A stretch of 64,000 bases of DNA from positions 39,397,536-39,461,535 of the forward strand of contig NC_088645.1 of assembly GCF_964019385.1 (NCBI RefSeq). Direction: 5' to 3'. Positions 33,141 through 44,674 of the stretch are shown here, in pieces. The translations under genes and the position numbers were made by a program. The stretch comes from Sycon ciliatum (Eukaryota > Porifera > Calcarea > Leucosolenida > Sycettidae). The notes beneath the pieces were generated by a model, which was not told where the DNA came from, made no database searches, and saw only the letters and a list, made by a program, of their open reading frames with translations. Position 1 is the first letter of the stretch. Every line of letters begins with the position of its first letter.

Positions 33141-33812
33141 TCACATTCTCCTGGCTAAGGCAGAACTTGCGCTGGCTCCTTCATCATCGCTATCACCATA
33201 GTAACCGCCGGAAGACTTGAGAAGTTTGAACATAGACTTACTACTGCCACTGGCACCAGTCGTTCTGCGTGTCGTGGAGGATGGACGGTGGCGAGATCCA
33301 CTACCTTTAGCCGCCGGCAACCCGAGAGGGAAGGTCATGTCGTTGAGCGATAATCCCCGGGACGGAGAGGAACTCGTCATCTTGTCCTTGTTTATGAGGA
33401 GATGAAGCATAGATGCTGCATCCTTAGGCGGCATGAAACAGGACACGGATACGTCATCACCTTTGCCCATCTGAATTTTGCAGATCTCCATGAACGGCTG
33501 GAATGGGCTTGGGAAAGGATCAAAGGGCGAGACAGCCTTTCCGACGCAAAAGGATACTACATGGGTGCCCACCCAGCCCACATGCGCTCTGGCCAGTTCC
33601 CAACCCGTTAGCTTGGCGAGCAAAGACGCTAGTCCATGAATGAGAAAAATGACCGTGAAGGCTATCCCAGCTCCCAGTGCCCCGGCCGCCATCAGCATTA
33701 TGGTAGCGGTGGCCCCTCGCTGCTGCCGCTTGTACTATTCGAAGTGCTCCATTATCCTGCCTCGAGTCACCTCCTCATCAGAGGCCTGGATTCGGCTGAG
33801 AGTACCAGGCAT
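33141..33812 (-). CDS. Small membrane-anchored protein D (in-frame TAG)
   Basis: From ATG 33812 the frame runs 25 codons (…GRIMEHFE), meets TAG at 33735-33737, then continues YKRQQRGATATIMLMAAGAL… for 198 codons to the stop at 33141. The part after the TAG holds one hydrophobic segment (IMLMAAGALGAGIAFTVIF), an H…LASLLAKL stretch and a SPFDPFPSPFQPF motif. The C-terminal ~90 residues are Ser/Arg-rich and disordered. It is a clear paralog of gene E (35810-36331): YKR, the hydrophobic block, an H/W spacing and a P-rich motif align. The TAG may be a nonsense mutation, a sequence error, or part of a 3' splice site (…GAATAG|TAC) with an upstream exon. ATG 33698 is an internal alternative start. 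Family unknown to me. Confidence 0.55.
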
Positions 33813-34084
33813 GATTGACTCCTGGGGATGCTCCGCAGCTCATCTATTCTAGTTTCTGCTGGCAATGAAACAAGAGCTCCGATGGCTCGATGAAAGGCCT
33901 GGAAGTTTTCCAAACCAGCATTAAAACCAAAATTTAATGATTATACTAATACAGTTAGCGCCCATCTCCCGAGCCACACACATATCCAGGCACAGTACTG
34001 TTTGGGGTTTGGGCGCTTGTATTTGAACGCCTGCCACAACCGTGTGACAGGCGGATAGACATCATTGACAAATGTGCATATCAC

Positions 34085-34345
34085 GAGGTAATTGCTGCTC
34101 AAAAAAAAAAAAAAAAAACCTCAAAGAGCGCAAGGGCAAAGAGTTGCTGTTGTGCCAACAAGCAGGAGACAAGAGTGCCCTCAACCTCCTTGGTCCCGCG
34201 TGCGATCGCCCCATGCTGAAAGGGGCAGCCAGGGCGGCTGTGCGTACAGCCCCGCTGGTTGCTGCGCCGCCTCGGCCGCGTGGCCGGCTTGCTCGGTCCA
34301 CGGCGATAACTACGGTTTGCCCTACTGCAAACCTACATAAAAGGA
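34085..34345. other. Poly-A run and GC-rich stretch, unassigned
   Basis: Seventeen A at 34101-34117 followed by about 220 bp of GC-rich sequence unlike its surroundings. On the minus strand it would end in poly-T. It could be a retroposed sequence, but I could not identify a source. Confidence 0.25.
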
Positions 34346-35128
34346 GATCTGTGGGCGCATAATTATTATATACACCTCCAGGACAGCATAATCCCTATTA
34401 TTCATGGGGCGTTCCCATCTGATGTCATACTAAGTGCAAGTTACATGTATGGAAGTACGTTGTACTGGCAGAATTGTCCAGGCTGAGCCAGGAAACTACA
34501 GACTCATCACTATGAATTATGCACTACTTTAGCAATAATTATGATGTATGTGTGCGATGTGAGGAACTGGTGATCTAAGACAGCAGCACTGCATAGTAAT
34601 AGTACCCGTAAGCGCACCAGAATGAGATCAGTATCAATTGCTTTTGGCTATGTGCAAGTCTTCTGGCAGAGTGGCGCCCGTACTATTTGGGTATAGCCGG
34701 TGCGCCCGCCACAGCGACGTGCTGAGGAGTAGACGGACTGACAAGAGCGTTTCATTCAACACTCCACCTGGCACTCGTTGACAACAGGAGTCAAATCAGA
34801 TGTCAGTAGTGAGCCACATTGCTACTTGGTGGTACAACTACACAACTGTTTATTCGTCAGGCTCAGAGTGAAGGTAAAATATTTGCGATGTACGATGTAG
34901 TTCCCTCCACGAACATGTTGCGCGATCGGAGGCCTTTACTTTGTAATCAGATGTTTGCCGTGTGTAATCAGATGTTTCCTACCAATAGTATTTCTGATCC
35001 AGGTCTTGCTTCACAGAGTAAGATAATATTCAAGTTAATAATTATGTACATGCGCAAGGACATGTATTTCTGCCTGAGTCGTCCAATCGCAGGGCCGGAC
35101 TAGCGATGAGACTGGATCATCATAATAG

Positions 35129-35165
35129 GATGACTTCATCATAATTATTATGTTGAAGTCATCCC
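35129..35165. repeat. Small palindrome
   Basis: GGATGACTTCA and its inverse TGAAGTCATCC flank an AT-rich centre. Confidence 0.7.
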
Positions 35166-35809
35166 ACCGTGCCTCTCTGCGCGCTGAACGGTTGGCCATG
35201 CACGCGCACTACACGTATTGGGCGATGTGTGATGGGGAAACTGTGTATTTTTCGTACAGACAGTGTACCCGTATGAACATGTGTGTTTCTATTTCTGAGG
35301 GTATTGTCAAGCACAACCACACCGACGGCAAGTGAACTCAACGAAAATCGATTTAGAATTACCAGTGAGCGAGCACTCCATTCAGCAGATAACATTAAAG
35401 AAAAAACAAGGAAAAAAGGAGATTGGTTGCTTGCACCGCACCTCACATCTTTTCAACCAACTTGGCTTGGAACTTCACTGAATTTTCGTAACATCCAACA
35501 ATGTGAGTGACGACAATGCCGCAGCAAGTATGTGGACAGAAAATCAACAGGAGGCGGACCATGTACTAATGAACACTGTGTATAACAATTGGGTGTAGTT
35601 CAAAGAAAGGTTCGTTAGCCCCATATGCCTCCCATACGGTGAGATTTCTGCTAGAGAGTGACAAATTGAAATTCAATGTAAAAGTACAGTATTTTGGTGA
35701 TGAAAGACTGTCACTTGTCACAGTGTAACGAGTGTTCAGAATCTGGCTTAGCCGAGAAGAGTGGCGAGTCGTTCTCGCTAACCTCCTCTGTATCTTCCCG
35801 CATTGACTC

Positions 35810-36331
35810 TCACTCCCCGTTGAGCAGTCTCAGGACATACTCCTGCGCTTCCTGACTGCTCATCGATGAGTAGTCTGGTGTTGCAGCGCTGGGCATGCTG
35901 AGCGGGAAGGACGGAATTGTGATGCCCAAGTCGGCGCCACCGCCCGTATACGCGCTGACCCAGCTCTGAACATCATGTTGCCCGATGGTGCCCATGACCG
36001 CGAAGTCGCTCTTCGTACTCTGCCATTTGTCTTTGATGAACATAGAGAGCGGTGTCATTGGTCCTGGAAGGGAGATGGGGTTGACTGCGCTGAACGTTTT
36101 GGAAGCCACCATCACTATTCCTTTGTCGGCGAGCCACGGGATATGGCCAATCTGATGCAAGCCCATGTGAACGAGCTGGCCGACCATGTGCGCAAGGCTG
36201 TGAGGGACAAAGAGGGTGAATGCAGCGGCGGCTGCCACGGCTCCAGCGCCCATCAGCACAATAGTGCCCTTCGATAGCAAAGAGTTAACTTTGCTACGTT
36301 TGTAAAGTTGCAAGTTTTGTATTTCCTTCAT
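35810..36331 (-). CDS. Small membrane-anchored protein E
   Basis: 173 codons from ATG 36331 (MKEIQNLQLYKRSKVNSLL) to the stop at 35810. One hydrophobic segment, IVLMGAGAVAAAAAFTLFV (about residues 23-41), is followed by HSLAHMVGQLVHMGLHQIGH, then an amphipathic SLPGPMTPLSMFI region. The C-terminal third is polar (SSMSSQEAQEYVLRLLNGE). It has no N-terminal signal peptide, so a type II or tail-in anchor is likely. Paralogous to gene D 2 kb downstream on the same strand. The frame is also open upstream of the ATG (…LGTIVK), so an extra 5' exon is possible. I do not recognise the family. Confidence 0.6.
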   Translation of the reverse strand: MKEIQNLQLYKRSKVNSLLSKGTIVLMGAGAVAAAAAFTLFVPHSLAHMVGQLVHMGLHQIGHIPWLADKGIVMVASKTFSAVNPISLPGPMTPLSMFIKDKWQSTKSDFAVMGTIGQHDVQSWVSAYTGGGADLGITIPSFPLSMPSAATPDYSSMSSQEAQEYVLRLLNGE

Positions 36332-36399
36332 CTTCACGATGGTTCCTAGCTCTTTCGCGCCAATGAACAAGGCAATTAGAGAGACGTGTTGTCTGTTTT

Positions 36400-37500
36400 C
36401 ACTTCACAAAGACTCAAATTCAGTAGTCCTGACCTACACACGCTACAATGCCACTAACATCATATTCGCATGGATAATATACTACAGGAATACTCCCCGG
36501 ACCTTGCGTACGTGCTGCGCAGTGCCAGTGAGGCAGGCAGATGCTAATGCAAGCAATGGTTCTGCGTGGGCAGAACCCAGAGAAGTCGTTACAATTCGTA
36601 GGCCACATTTTCCGGGCCGTTCACGAGCACGCGCGTCGTGGATGGCGTGTGGACCAGCTGCAAGAGACAGGATTGCGGAAGATGACTACAATTACAGTGT
36701 CAATTCCCAGTTAGTCATTCACAGAGAACCCGAGGCTGTCATTAGGGCAAGACTATTAGTGTTCTTTCGGACGGTAACAACTGTAAACACGTCACCCGTA
36801 ACAAAGTACAACGGTAATAACAACCAGCTCAGCCGGAAAGTTTCGAGATTGTGTCCCTATCCTGCCAGTGCTCCGAAAGGCCACCGCTGAGCATAAGCAC
36901 CAGGGGGTGTCATTCGATTCAGATCTACCCTGTCCTTGAATATCTTGGCAAATGCTAGGAGACAGCATGACGTCTGTCAGTCTGTCAATCGGCGGACTGT
37001 CAGCAAGCCACAGTACAGCTCTCCTTACCCGGCGAGGTGCTTCATCTTCTACACATTTGAATGGCAGCGTAACCCAGTGATTAATCCAGCAGAGCACAAT
37101 ATCACCGATACTGTTGATCGACTAAGACTAAAGATTCTTGTTTGCTCCCCACATCAGTAGCGGATACGATACTACATGTACTACGTGTGGTTGTAAACAA
37201 TTGTGTACACTTGCGTGTGTGCATCCATTACACTTCATGGACCATTGTCTTCATAAAACGGTATGCATTTTGGGAACAAAAACATCATTGACAGGAACGT
37301 GAGGAATACTGCCGTCCGCTCCCAGATCACAACGGGGGTTGAGGTTGTATGAAGCATCGAAGAGGGGAGCGAAACTGATGATGATGATTGTGTCCGTACC
37401 GGAATTCTATGCCCGTCAGGCAGTGCTTAGCCCTAGTCGATGTGCATAACAGATTACAGGGAATTACTGATGCTTATTGCGTGTGTCACTACAGTACTCT
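36400..37500. other. No gene recognised
   Basis: Short frames only. A gene start upstream of protein E is possible but no promoter or splice pair could be supported. Confidence 0.35.
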
Positions 37501-37509
37501 GTACGACTA

Positions 37510-37682
37510 TACAGTCAAACCTGGTTGAAGCAACCACCCCACGGTGCAAGGAAAGCGGACGTAAAGCCAGGTGGTCTTTAGAACCAGGTCCCACAGTATC
37601 TGTGTAGAACTGTCTGTGCATGGAAAACGGTCGTTAAGAGCGGGTGGTGTCTGAAACGAGAAGTCGCTTACATCTGGTTTTT
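37510..37682. mobile_element. Truncated MITE, CAGTAAAACCTGG family
   Basis: Starts TACAGTCAAACCTGGTTGAA. The interior is an inverted relative of 44675-44848 (AGAACTGTCTGTGCATGGAA, ACGGTCGTTAAGAGCGGGTGG). The right terminus is eroded. Confidence 0.75.
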
Positions 37683-37702
37683 CGTATTATGTAAGTATAG
37701 AT

Positions 37703-37767
37703 GAGACACACGCACACAAACACACACACATACACACGCACACAAACCCACACACGCACACGCACGC
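37703..37767. repeat. CA-rich repeat
   Basis: Imperfect CA repeat with CG interruptions. Confidence 0.8.
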
Positions 37768-38133
37768 GGAGACATTAGAAACAGGTCGCGCACATCGACT
37801 GTACAGGCAGAACACTCTCCACGAACATTCCGAAAACGTGGCGCAGTAAGGAACAATATCTATATGATTTCAGGGACATCCATCTCTAGATGCAGAGCAA
37901 TAGTTCGAAGCACATGTACTAGGAATATAAAATAGGACGTGAGCATGTACTGCAATGCCAAGAACACAGGAGCGGCCAAAGTGAATAATTATGTGTATCA
38001 ACAGAGGATCAGCAGTGCACCTGTACAAAATGTAAAGAGGCCGATCGAACCAAAAATAGAAATGAAAAAAGTTTAAAAAGGGAGATCAGTAGCGAACATA
38101 AAGAGTCCAGAAGAAAACGTACAAGAAAGATGA

Positions 38134-39325
38134 TAGGCCAAAACAAAAAATAGACTTGTTTCCGGTCGGCAACCCCTCAAAAAGGAGACTCGGTCGGCCG
38201 GAATGAAACTTTTTTTGGATACTTTTTTTTGGTTCCTCAAGGCTCAATCGTTGTGGCATTGATGGACTGGAGCACCTACACATGTACATTGTACATATAT
38301 CATGGCAAGGATCAATGTCAAAGTTGACTGACTCACTGTTCTTGTACAGCATGTGTTCCTGTTTTCGTACATCCTGAGAAAGCAGACAGTTCGAGTCCTT
38401 CCAGCTCCGTTATTCTAGCTCGTATCGACCCCGGAGGTTTACGAGCCGACAGCCGAGAATCTCTGCTACCTTTTAGGTGTTTCGATTGTGGGTTGAGATT
38501 TGACTGAGTTATGACTCGTTTAGTGCACTTGCACACATGGCATTGCCACCGTTTGCATACATTTGGGACCAAAAAAAGTTTCAGAATTTGGGAAAAAGTG
38601 TTTATTTTGCCCGTACAAGAGGCTTGGTTGCGTTGAAAAAAAACAAAAACATCCTAGCTCTACTGGGACATACATGTACGTAAGTCGTTGTACGGTTGGC
38701 TTCGTTGTTGTCCATGGCAACCGTGCGCGGCTGATCCGGATCGAGGTCCATTTTTGACTATGTAGTACAGGTACCTATGACGACAATTTTGCTGGCGTGG
38801 TGACCGCACTAGGCTGACTGTACGCGACCTAAGCCGTAGTAAGCGCCTGGGCCTAGCGGTAGTGGCGCGGGCAGTGCATAGCTTTTTTTGGTCCCAAATG
38901 TATGCAAACGGTGGCAATGCCATGTGTGCAAGTGCACTAAACGAGTCATAACTCAGTCAAATCTCAACCCACAATCGAAACACCTAAAAGGTAGCAGAGA
39001 TTCTCGGCTGTCGGCTCGTAAACCTCCGGGGTCGATACGAGCTAGAGTAACGGAGCTGGAAGGACTCGAACTGTCTGCTTTCTCAGGATGTACGAAAACA
39101 GGAACACATGCTGTACAAGAACAGTGAGTCAGTCAACTTTGACATTGATCCTTGCCATGATATATGTACAATGTACATGTGTAGGTGCTCCAGTCCATCA
39201 ATGCCACAACGATTGAGCCTTGAGGAACCAAAAAAAGTATCCAAAAAAAGTTTCATTCCGGCCGACCGAGTCTCCTTTTTGAGGGGTTGCCGACCGGAAA
39301 CAAGTCTATTTTTTGTTTTGGCCTA
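38134..39325. mobile_element. Fold-back element, 445-bp inverted arms
   Basis: Arms 38134-38578 and 38882-39325 are about 99% identical inverted copies around a 303-bp unique spacer. Flanks end in ATGA and begin with ATGA, a likely 4-bp duplication. The same 79-codon frame in both arms is a mirror shadow. No transposase is present. A transcript through it would form a long double strand. Confidence 0.85.
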
Positions 39326-39530
39326 ATGATTACGAGTGCAACCTCAACAGCACCGGAAGAAAAACGAGCAAAAATGGCTGTGAAAACAGTCGAGAGAGCA
39401 AAAATGGCTGAGCTAGGATGTGCAATCATGTACACGGGCGGCCTGAACATAAAGGGGAGCAAGGTGAGAAGTACCGAGGGGAATCACAGCGCAAGAGTCA
39501 GGTGCAGAAGCATGTACAATTGTACATGTA

Positions 39531-39715
39531 CAGTTGCGCTCACTGAAATCCGACCCAAAGTGCAAAGCTGGCGCCCTGGATCAGTTCCGATTACATCATT
39601 GTGGGTGTACATGTGTACGTCCAGCCGCATTCATTCCACTGCCAGGGCGTCAAGGGCCGTGGAAGTTGAGGGTGCCAGTTTTGCACATTGGGTCGGATTT
39701 CAGTGAGCGCAACTG
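39531..39715. mobile_element. MITE related to the CAGTGCTGGCAACTG family
   Basis: Termini CAGTTGCGCTCACTGAAATC and its inverse, with TA on both sides. The interior has GTCCAGCCGCATTC and AAGGGCCGTG blocks that recur in degraded form at 60940-61055. Confidence 0.8.
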
Positions 39716-39758
39716 TACACCCATGTTCGTCCGTTGCGAAACACACGAGGTTCGCAAG

Positions 39759-41646
39759 TAGGCACCGGCGGATTATGCCCGCGAAATCATGGAATTATGC
39801 TTTCATAGATTCTCGCATTATGCTCGCAAAATCCTCATATTATGCTTTGGCACGCTGGGATACATATTCACTTTGTTGTGCTTATGGAGCCTCAAAGTCA
39901 GGAAAATTGTGCCTTTTTCGTACTTGCAAGTGGTCATAAGTACAACAAAATACATGAGTATCCCCATACCAAGGTGTCCATGCATACTAGAGATCAACCC
40001 GGAAAAGAGAAAACATTACTTCTTCTATTCATTTGTTGACTTCTTTTGCTTTGAAAGATTTTTCCTTACCTTTGAAAACTGTCATGTTCAACTGTCTTTG
40101 TAATCGTCATACTCGTCCAACTGATGTTGGTTGGTTGGTTGGTTGGTTGGTTTTATTTCACTTCGCACATTCAAACGGGATGACGACCCAATAAAATGAC
40201 GGCGAAGGCTTAGCCTAGAAGTGGTTATGGAAGAACATAGTAAAAGCTATGGAAGCACAAAGTAAGAGAATAGGATACTAATAACTGCGGGTAAACGGGG
40301 GGAGAGAGAGAATACGATGTATCTGTGATACTACGTGCGGGTTACTGAACTGCACGGGGAGGGAGAGCAGAGCAATCAGCAGCAACTCGAACTACTCCCT
40401 ACAGGCGTATGGTACACATGCATGCTTAAACTCAGGTAGCCGGGTAATTGTGCGGACCTCACCAGGGAGAGCGTTCCACAGCAGAGCACCAGCAACAGAA
40501 AATCTGCGCTGACCGCGGCGGCTACGGTTTGCCTGGCTTAGTAGGCCATTTGACTGCTGATGGCGGGTAGGGGTGCCTTGTGCCAGGGTCAGAAGCTGGG
40601 CGAGCACAGGGCTGGTGCGGGCGTGGATGCACCGCCAGATGGTGATCAATATTTTCTGCCTGTAGAGCTCGCTGACACGGTACAGGGAGTGAGCAGTGAG
40701 CAGCGGCTGCATGGCTGTCCGGGGCGGGTTGCCATCGATACAGCGGATGGCTCTGTTTTGCGTGGTTTGCAGTCGTTTCAGTTGACCCTCTCGCATTGCG
40801 GCTGAAAAACAGCAGGAGCCATAAAGCAGGTCGGGCATTATGACCGCCTTCACATACACCTGACGAGAGCGTCTTGATAGGCTTCGGCGTGCCCGCCACA
40901 AGGCGCCAATTTTCTTGGCAACCTTGGTGACCACATAGTTTACATGGGTGTCCCAATCTAGGCGATTGTCAAGGTGGACGCCGAGGTAGCGCGCAGAAGA
41001 CGCTGAGGGGAGGAGACAGTCGCCGCTTTTGACTGTTACTTCCTGTACATGCTGCTGGGGAGAGATAGGATGTCACCCTAACCCTGCGAATTCTCATAAT
41101 CAGCTCATCTCTCCCGTAGCTCTAGCTCTCCTTCCATCCGATTACCGAACATCAACTATACCCCAATTTGTTTAGTTATTAGAGCAATACCCATAGCCTG
41201 CACAGTCATAGCTGCTAAGATCCAGACGTCATGACTTCGTAACAAGCTTAGTGTACATGTACGCGGAGTTTTGCGGACTACCCATCACTATCTCGTCCGC
41301 CCCGGGATACCTGATAAAGGCTGATTCACTCGCATCTTCTGCATCATGTACTGTATCAGGGTGAGAAACAACTTTGAGAAGACGAGTTCGAGCACACAAA
41401 ATGTATTCCATGATTTCTACCCTGCTTTTCATTGAAAACACTATCTGCATGACCTCCGAACCCTTTACCATGCAGACCACCAGCACTGATCAGGTGCATT
41501 GTACACAATTGTGTCGCCTACATACTAGAAATGTGATACAATCATGCAGTTATGCTCCTACCTCCGAAAGGATGCCAAATTACACTCCAAATTTTCAACC
41601 ACCGCATTATGCCAATAATTGTGCCGGCATAATCCGCCGGTGCCTA
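39759..41646. mobile_element. hAT-type element, TAGGCACCGG family (copy 2), with nested LINE
   Basis: Ends TAGGCACCGGCGGATTATGC and its exact inverse, flanked by a perfect 8-bp duplication TTCGCAAG (39751-39758, 41647-41654). It contains a LINE fragment (about 40125-41080) and no transposase. Same termini as 17591-17797 and 50081-50268. Confidence 0.88.
40125..41080 (-). pseudogene. 5'-truncated LINE: RT C-terminal region
   Basis: The 180-codon minus frame (40392-40934) reads the post-catalytic part of a CR1/L2/Jockey-type reverse transcriptase: VAKKIGALWRARRSLSRRSR, YVKAVIMPDLLYGSCCF, LLWNALPGEVR and a short tail. The element ends at (TTGG)n, the complement of a (CCAA)n 3' tail, at 40125-40151. 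The catalytic domain and endonuclease are absent, as expected for a 5'-truncated insertion. Confidence 0.8.
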
Positions 41647-41739
41647 TTCGCAAGTAACAACAGGACAAAGGCCTCTTTTATGGGCAAACAGAATACAATT
41701 GACAGTGGCATGGCGAATGATTAGAACACAACACCAAAA

Positions 41740-42100
41740 AATGAAAACAATTGTATGTGTGAAAAAACGCAAAAAAACGAGAGAAAAAAACAAAAACAAA
41801 AAAACACCAAAAAAAAACAGGAAAATACAAGGGCACTGTCCTGACCTCCATCGTCTCCAAAACCTCACAGCCGGCCCTCCGAGATTGCCAACTCTCGCAA
41901 TGCATTCACAGGACGGTGATATGACGATCGGGCACCGCGGATGCACATGATCGCCGACCGCAACAATGCAAATGCCAGTCGACACCGGACATATGTCATT
42001 GTCTCGGCATACAACTTCGCAAGTAACAACACTGTCGACAGTTATAGTTTCGCGGACGCAGGAGCGGGTGTGTGTGTGGGGGGGGGGGGGCAGAGTAGTT
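41740..42100. other. A-rich and GT/poly-G stretches, no gene
   Basis: A-rich run at 41740-41825 and GTGTGTGT plus poly-G near 42069-42090. Confidence 0.5.
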
Positions 42101-42796
42101 ACTAGCTAACATACCTCGTTCGGAGCTTTCAACTACTGTACACCATACATGTACTTCTACAAAACAATTATACACATTTGTCACATGAGCTGGTGAAGTT
42201 CAAAAGATGTATGGTGCGTGTGCAGCCCGTGGACCTGAGGTGACGTCGCCCATTGGCATAGGAGCAACTCATTCATGCAATTCTTTTAATGATCTGTTGA
42301 AACGAGCTTCTTAGCAGCATACCTCATCTTAGTAAATGCCATGGGACTTGTTGTCCAAGGTAGTGCTGTTCGGTTGAACATCCTTTTGTGAACTGATTTT
42401 CTGAGGCTGAAACCTCCGGATCACGAAAATCAGCTCATGATGCTTCTCAGATTGCAAACTCGCAATACGTTTATATAAAAAAAATTATATAAGCATAATG
42501 AGCCATACTCAGGGGTCATGTCATTCATCCGTTGCCGAATTTCGTTTGCATTGCTGAGATCTTGCATTATCGGTTTGCGTGGCTCGCGCAATCGGAAAGG
42601 CTACCCCAGTGTGGGTTCGAATGATCAGTCCACCACACTTGCAGTGGCGGAAGCGCATACTGGATAGATATTTTGCATGGTGCTCATTTTCCGAGTCAGT
42701 TGTACAGTTGTCTTAGCTTTGCTTTTTCTCATTGTTACACATATCAATACTTGTATTGTTGCTGTTTGCATATAAAATTCGTAATCCGACGAAGAC

Positions 42797-42922
42797 TCAG
42801 TGGCAGTGACGCCGGCGACGTAGAATGAAAATTGTTGTTGTTTGCAAATTGCAACACTTCACTGGTTCACAACTTCCATTCAGAGCACGCACGAAGTCCA
42901 TCCAGCGTTCCACTCTGCAAAC
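42797..42922 (-). pseudogene. Small coding-exon candidate F
   Basis: After the acceptor TTTTTCTGCAG (minus strand), an exon begins GTTTGCAGAGTGGA and reaches ATG at 42901, opening MDFVRALNGS and 34 codons to a stop at 42797. The first ~18 codons (VCRVxxxMDFxxALxG) match exon G at 44180, then the two diverge. It could be a decayed exon duplicate or a small ORF gene. Confidence 0.3.
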
Positions 42923-43139
42923 CTGCAGAAAAACATAACCCTCTGCAAGATATTGTAGAGCACTCACCCGTTATTCAAGGAGGTGTAATACTGGCATTAG
43001 GATCTCCTCGCCGCCATCTGCCTTATCCGTTGTCAAGAACTCCCAAATACGAAATTAATGAGAGTCTTCCGGCTCGGCAAAGTGCTCAATATTCATTCGA
43101 ATCGTGTGTCCTTACACAATGCCCAAATATAAATATGTA

Positions 43140-43281
43140 CAGTGCTGGCAACTGAAATCCGACCCCCTGAGCGGTGCGCTCACATCACAAAGACCCAACA
43201 CGTGATGGTAAAACTACGAAACAGAGACCGCTAGAATGTGAACCCACCGCTCAGGGTGTCGGATTTCAGTTGCCAGCACTG
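43140..43281. mobile_element. MITE, CAGTGCTGGCAACTG family (142 bp)
   Basis: TA-flanked with termini CAGTGCTGGCAACTGAAATC and inverse. Nearly co-linear with 32248-32390. Confidence 0.9.
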
Positions 43282-43334
43282 TATATATACAATATGTATC
43301 TCCAGTACTTCCTTAACGCTCGGTCCTGTACTGA

Positions 43335-43392
43335 AGAGGTCCTTATGGACGAAACAGCTTGGTCTTCTACAGCATTGTGTATCTCCAGGACA
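43335..43392. repeat. Dispersed repeat, CGAAACAGC signature (copy 1)
   Basis: AGGTCCTTATGGACGAAACA followed by GCTTGG and CTACAGCATTGTGTATC. Shared with 45358-45408 and 45597-45652. Confidence 0.6.
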
Positions 43393-44000
43393 TGTACTAA
43401 TAATTATAATAATTATTGTGAGCTTCGAAGTGTGAAGAAAGTCTTGAACGTCGACGCTGGGATGACCACCACACCAAAGCGTAGCGGTAGGGCATCGTTT
43501 GCCATCAGCGAGGGAGCCTGGTTCGAGTGCTGGCGATGGCATGCAATACTTTCCTCAGACCTTTTTCCCGTTCTAAACTCTCACAGCTCTCTGAATATAT
43601 CTGGAAATCTAGTCTCCATGGTAAAGAATTACACCGTTCGTATCAAGGCGATTGTATTTTGTATTTGTATTTATGGATTCTCCACAAGCCTTAGCCTAAA
43701 TCGAGGGAGCCTCCGTCAACAGCTTATGAAGAAGAAGCCGAGGAGAGAAATAGAACTAAAAGATAGAATGATGCGCAGTGGTAGTAATTTAACACAGTGC
43801 TCTATGACATCGCCGATTGACCCGTGTCACTTATTTAAAACTTGCCAAGCGATTGTGATGTGCATTTGTGGGTGTTTAATTCTAAATTCACCCAAGCTCT
43901 GATTCTTTTCAACTCCCTGCAAGAAACAAGAAAGCTTCCCAGGAAGCCGTTAGATGACACTAGCATACATTATTATAATATTGCGTAACTTAGTCGTTCT

Positions 44001-44180
44001 TCAATTCAAACGAAAATCCAGTTGAACAAAGATGTATATCTCAACTAAGAATTTCAAGGGGAATTGTGTGTTGCTCCCTACATGGGAGCTCGCGTTTTTC
44101 CTACCGACTTGAATTCTCACTGACTCACGATTGCCATCCAGAGCACACGAGAAGTCCATCGAACCGTCCACTCGGCAAAC
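44001..44180 (-). pseudogene. Small coding-exon candidate G
   Basis: The exon starts at 44180 after the acceptor TTTCTTGCAG. ATG at 44159 opens MDFSCALDGN. A possible donor (GGCAATC|GTGAGT) lies 52 nt into the exon; otherwise the frame runs 52 codons to 44001. Its homology to exon F points to a duplicated minus-strand gene in this repeat-rich region. Confidence 0.3.
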
Positions 44181-44340
44181 CTGCAAGAAAGCACCACTCC
44201 CTGCTCAATGCACAGAATTCAACATCGGTGTAAATATCGTTCTGCGTCACAAGGCCGCATCCAAGATTCATGCCACAATGTATTTCAAGTATTATCCAGT
44301 ACAATAGCCGAGTTGAGTTGGTAAATTTCTAATTATGAAC

Positions 44341-44495
44341 ATGTACAAGAGGATAGCGTCCCTCATCGCCGACAAGACCGGAGAGGCCTACAGTGCCCGG
44401 GTGGCTTCAATCCGGTGTCAGATCAACTTTGCCTTGGTGGGAACAACTTTCTCCAGCGTACGTTCCCATAATGGTGTAGTGGATGAATGAAGCAG
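44341..44495 (+). pseudogene. Retroelement C-terminal remnant
   Basis: Reads KRIASLIADKTGEAYSARVA, then RCQINFALVGTTFSSVRS. This resembles the final segment of the same mobile-element protein type as 27050-27325 (…EKxGxPYSxxxxWxRCRxSFxLLRxxxxxxRG). It ends in a stop soon after. Confidence 0.4.
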
Positions 44496-44674
44496 GCTGC
44501 CGCAAGACATGTTTCCGGAACTGATGCCCCAGTTGAAGTCTCTCCAATCCTTCAAGACGAAGGTCCACTGCCACTTGCGTGAAACTAATTGACTCTGGCC
44601 AACGGACTCCCTGCTGTGAGGCTATGTCACCCGTCAACGAGCGCCTACCCTCGTCCATCATCTCTTTCTTGTTA

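Noticed and set aside
38333..39127. Two near-identical 79-codon frames on opposite strands
   Set aside because: They are mirror images within the arms of the inverted repeat, with no other sign of coding.
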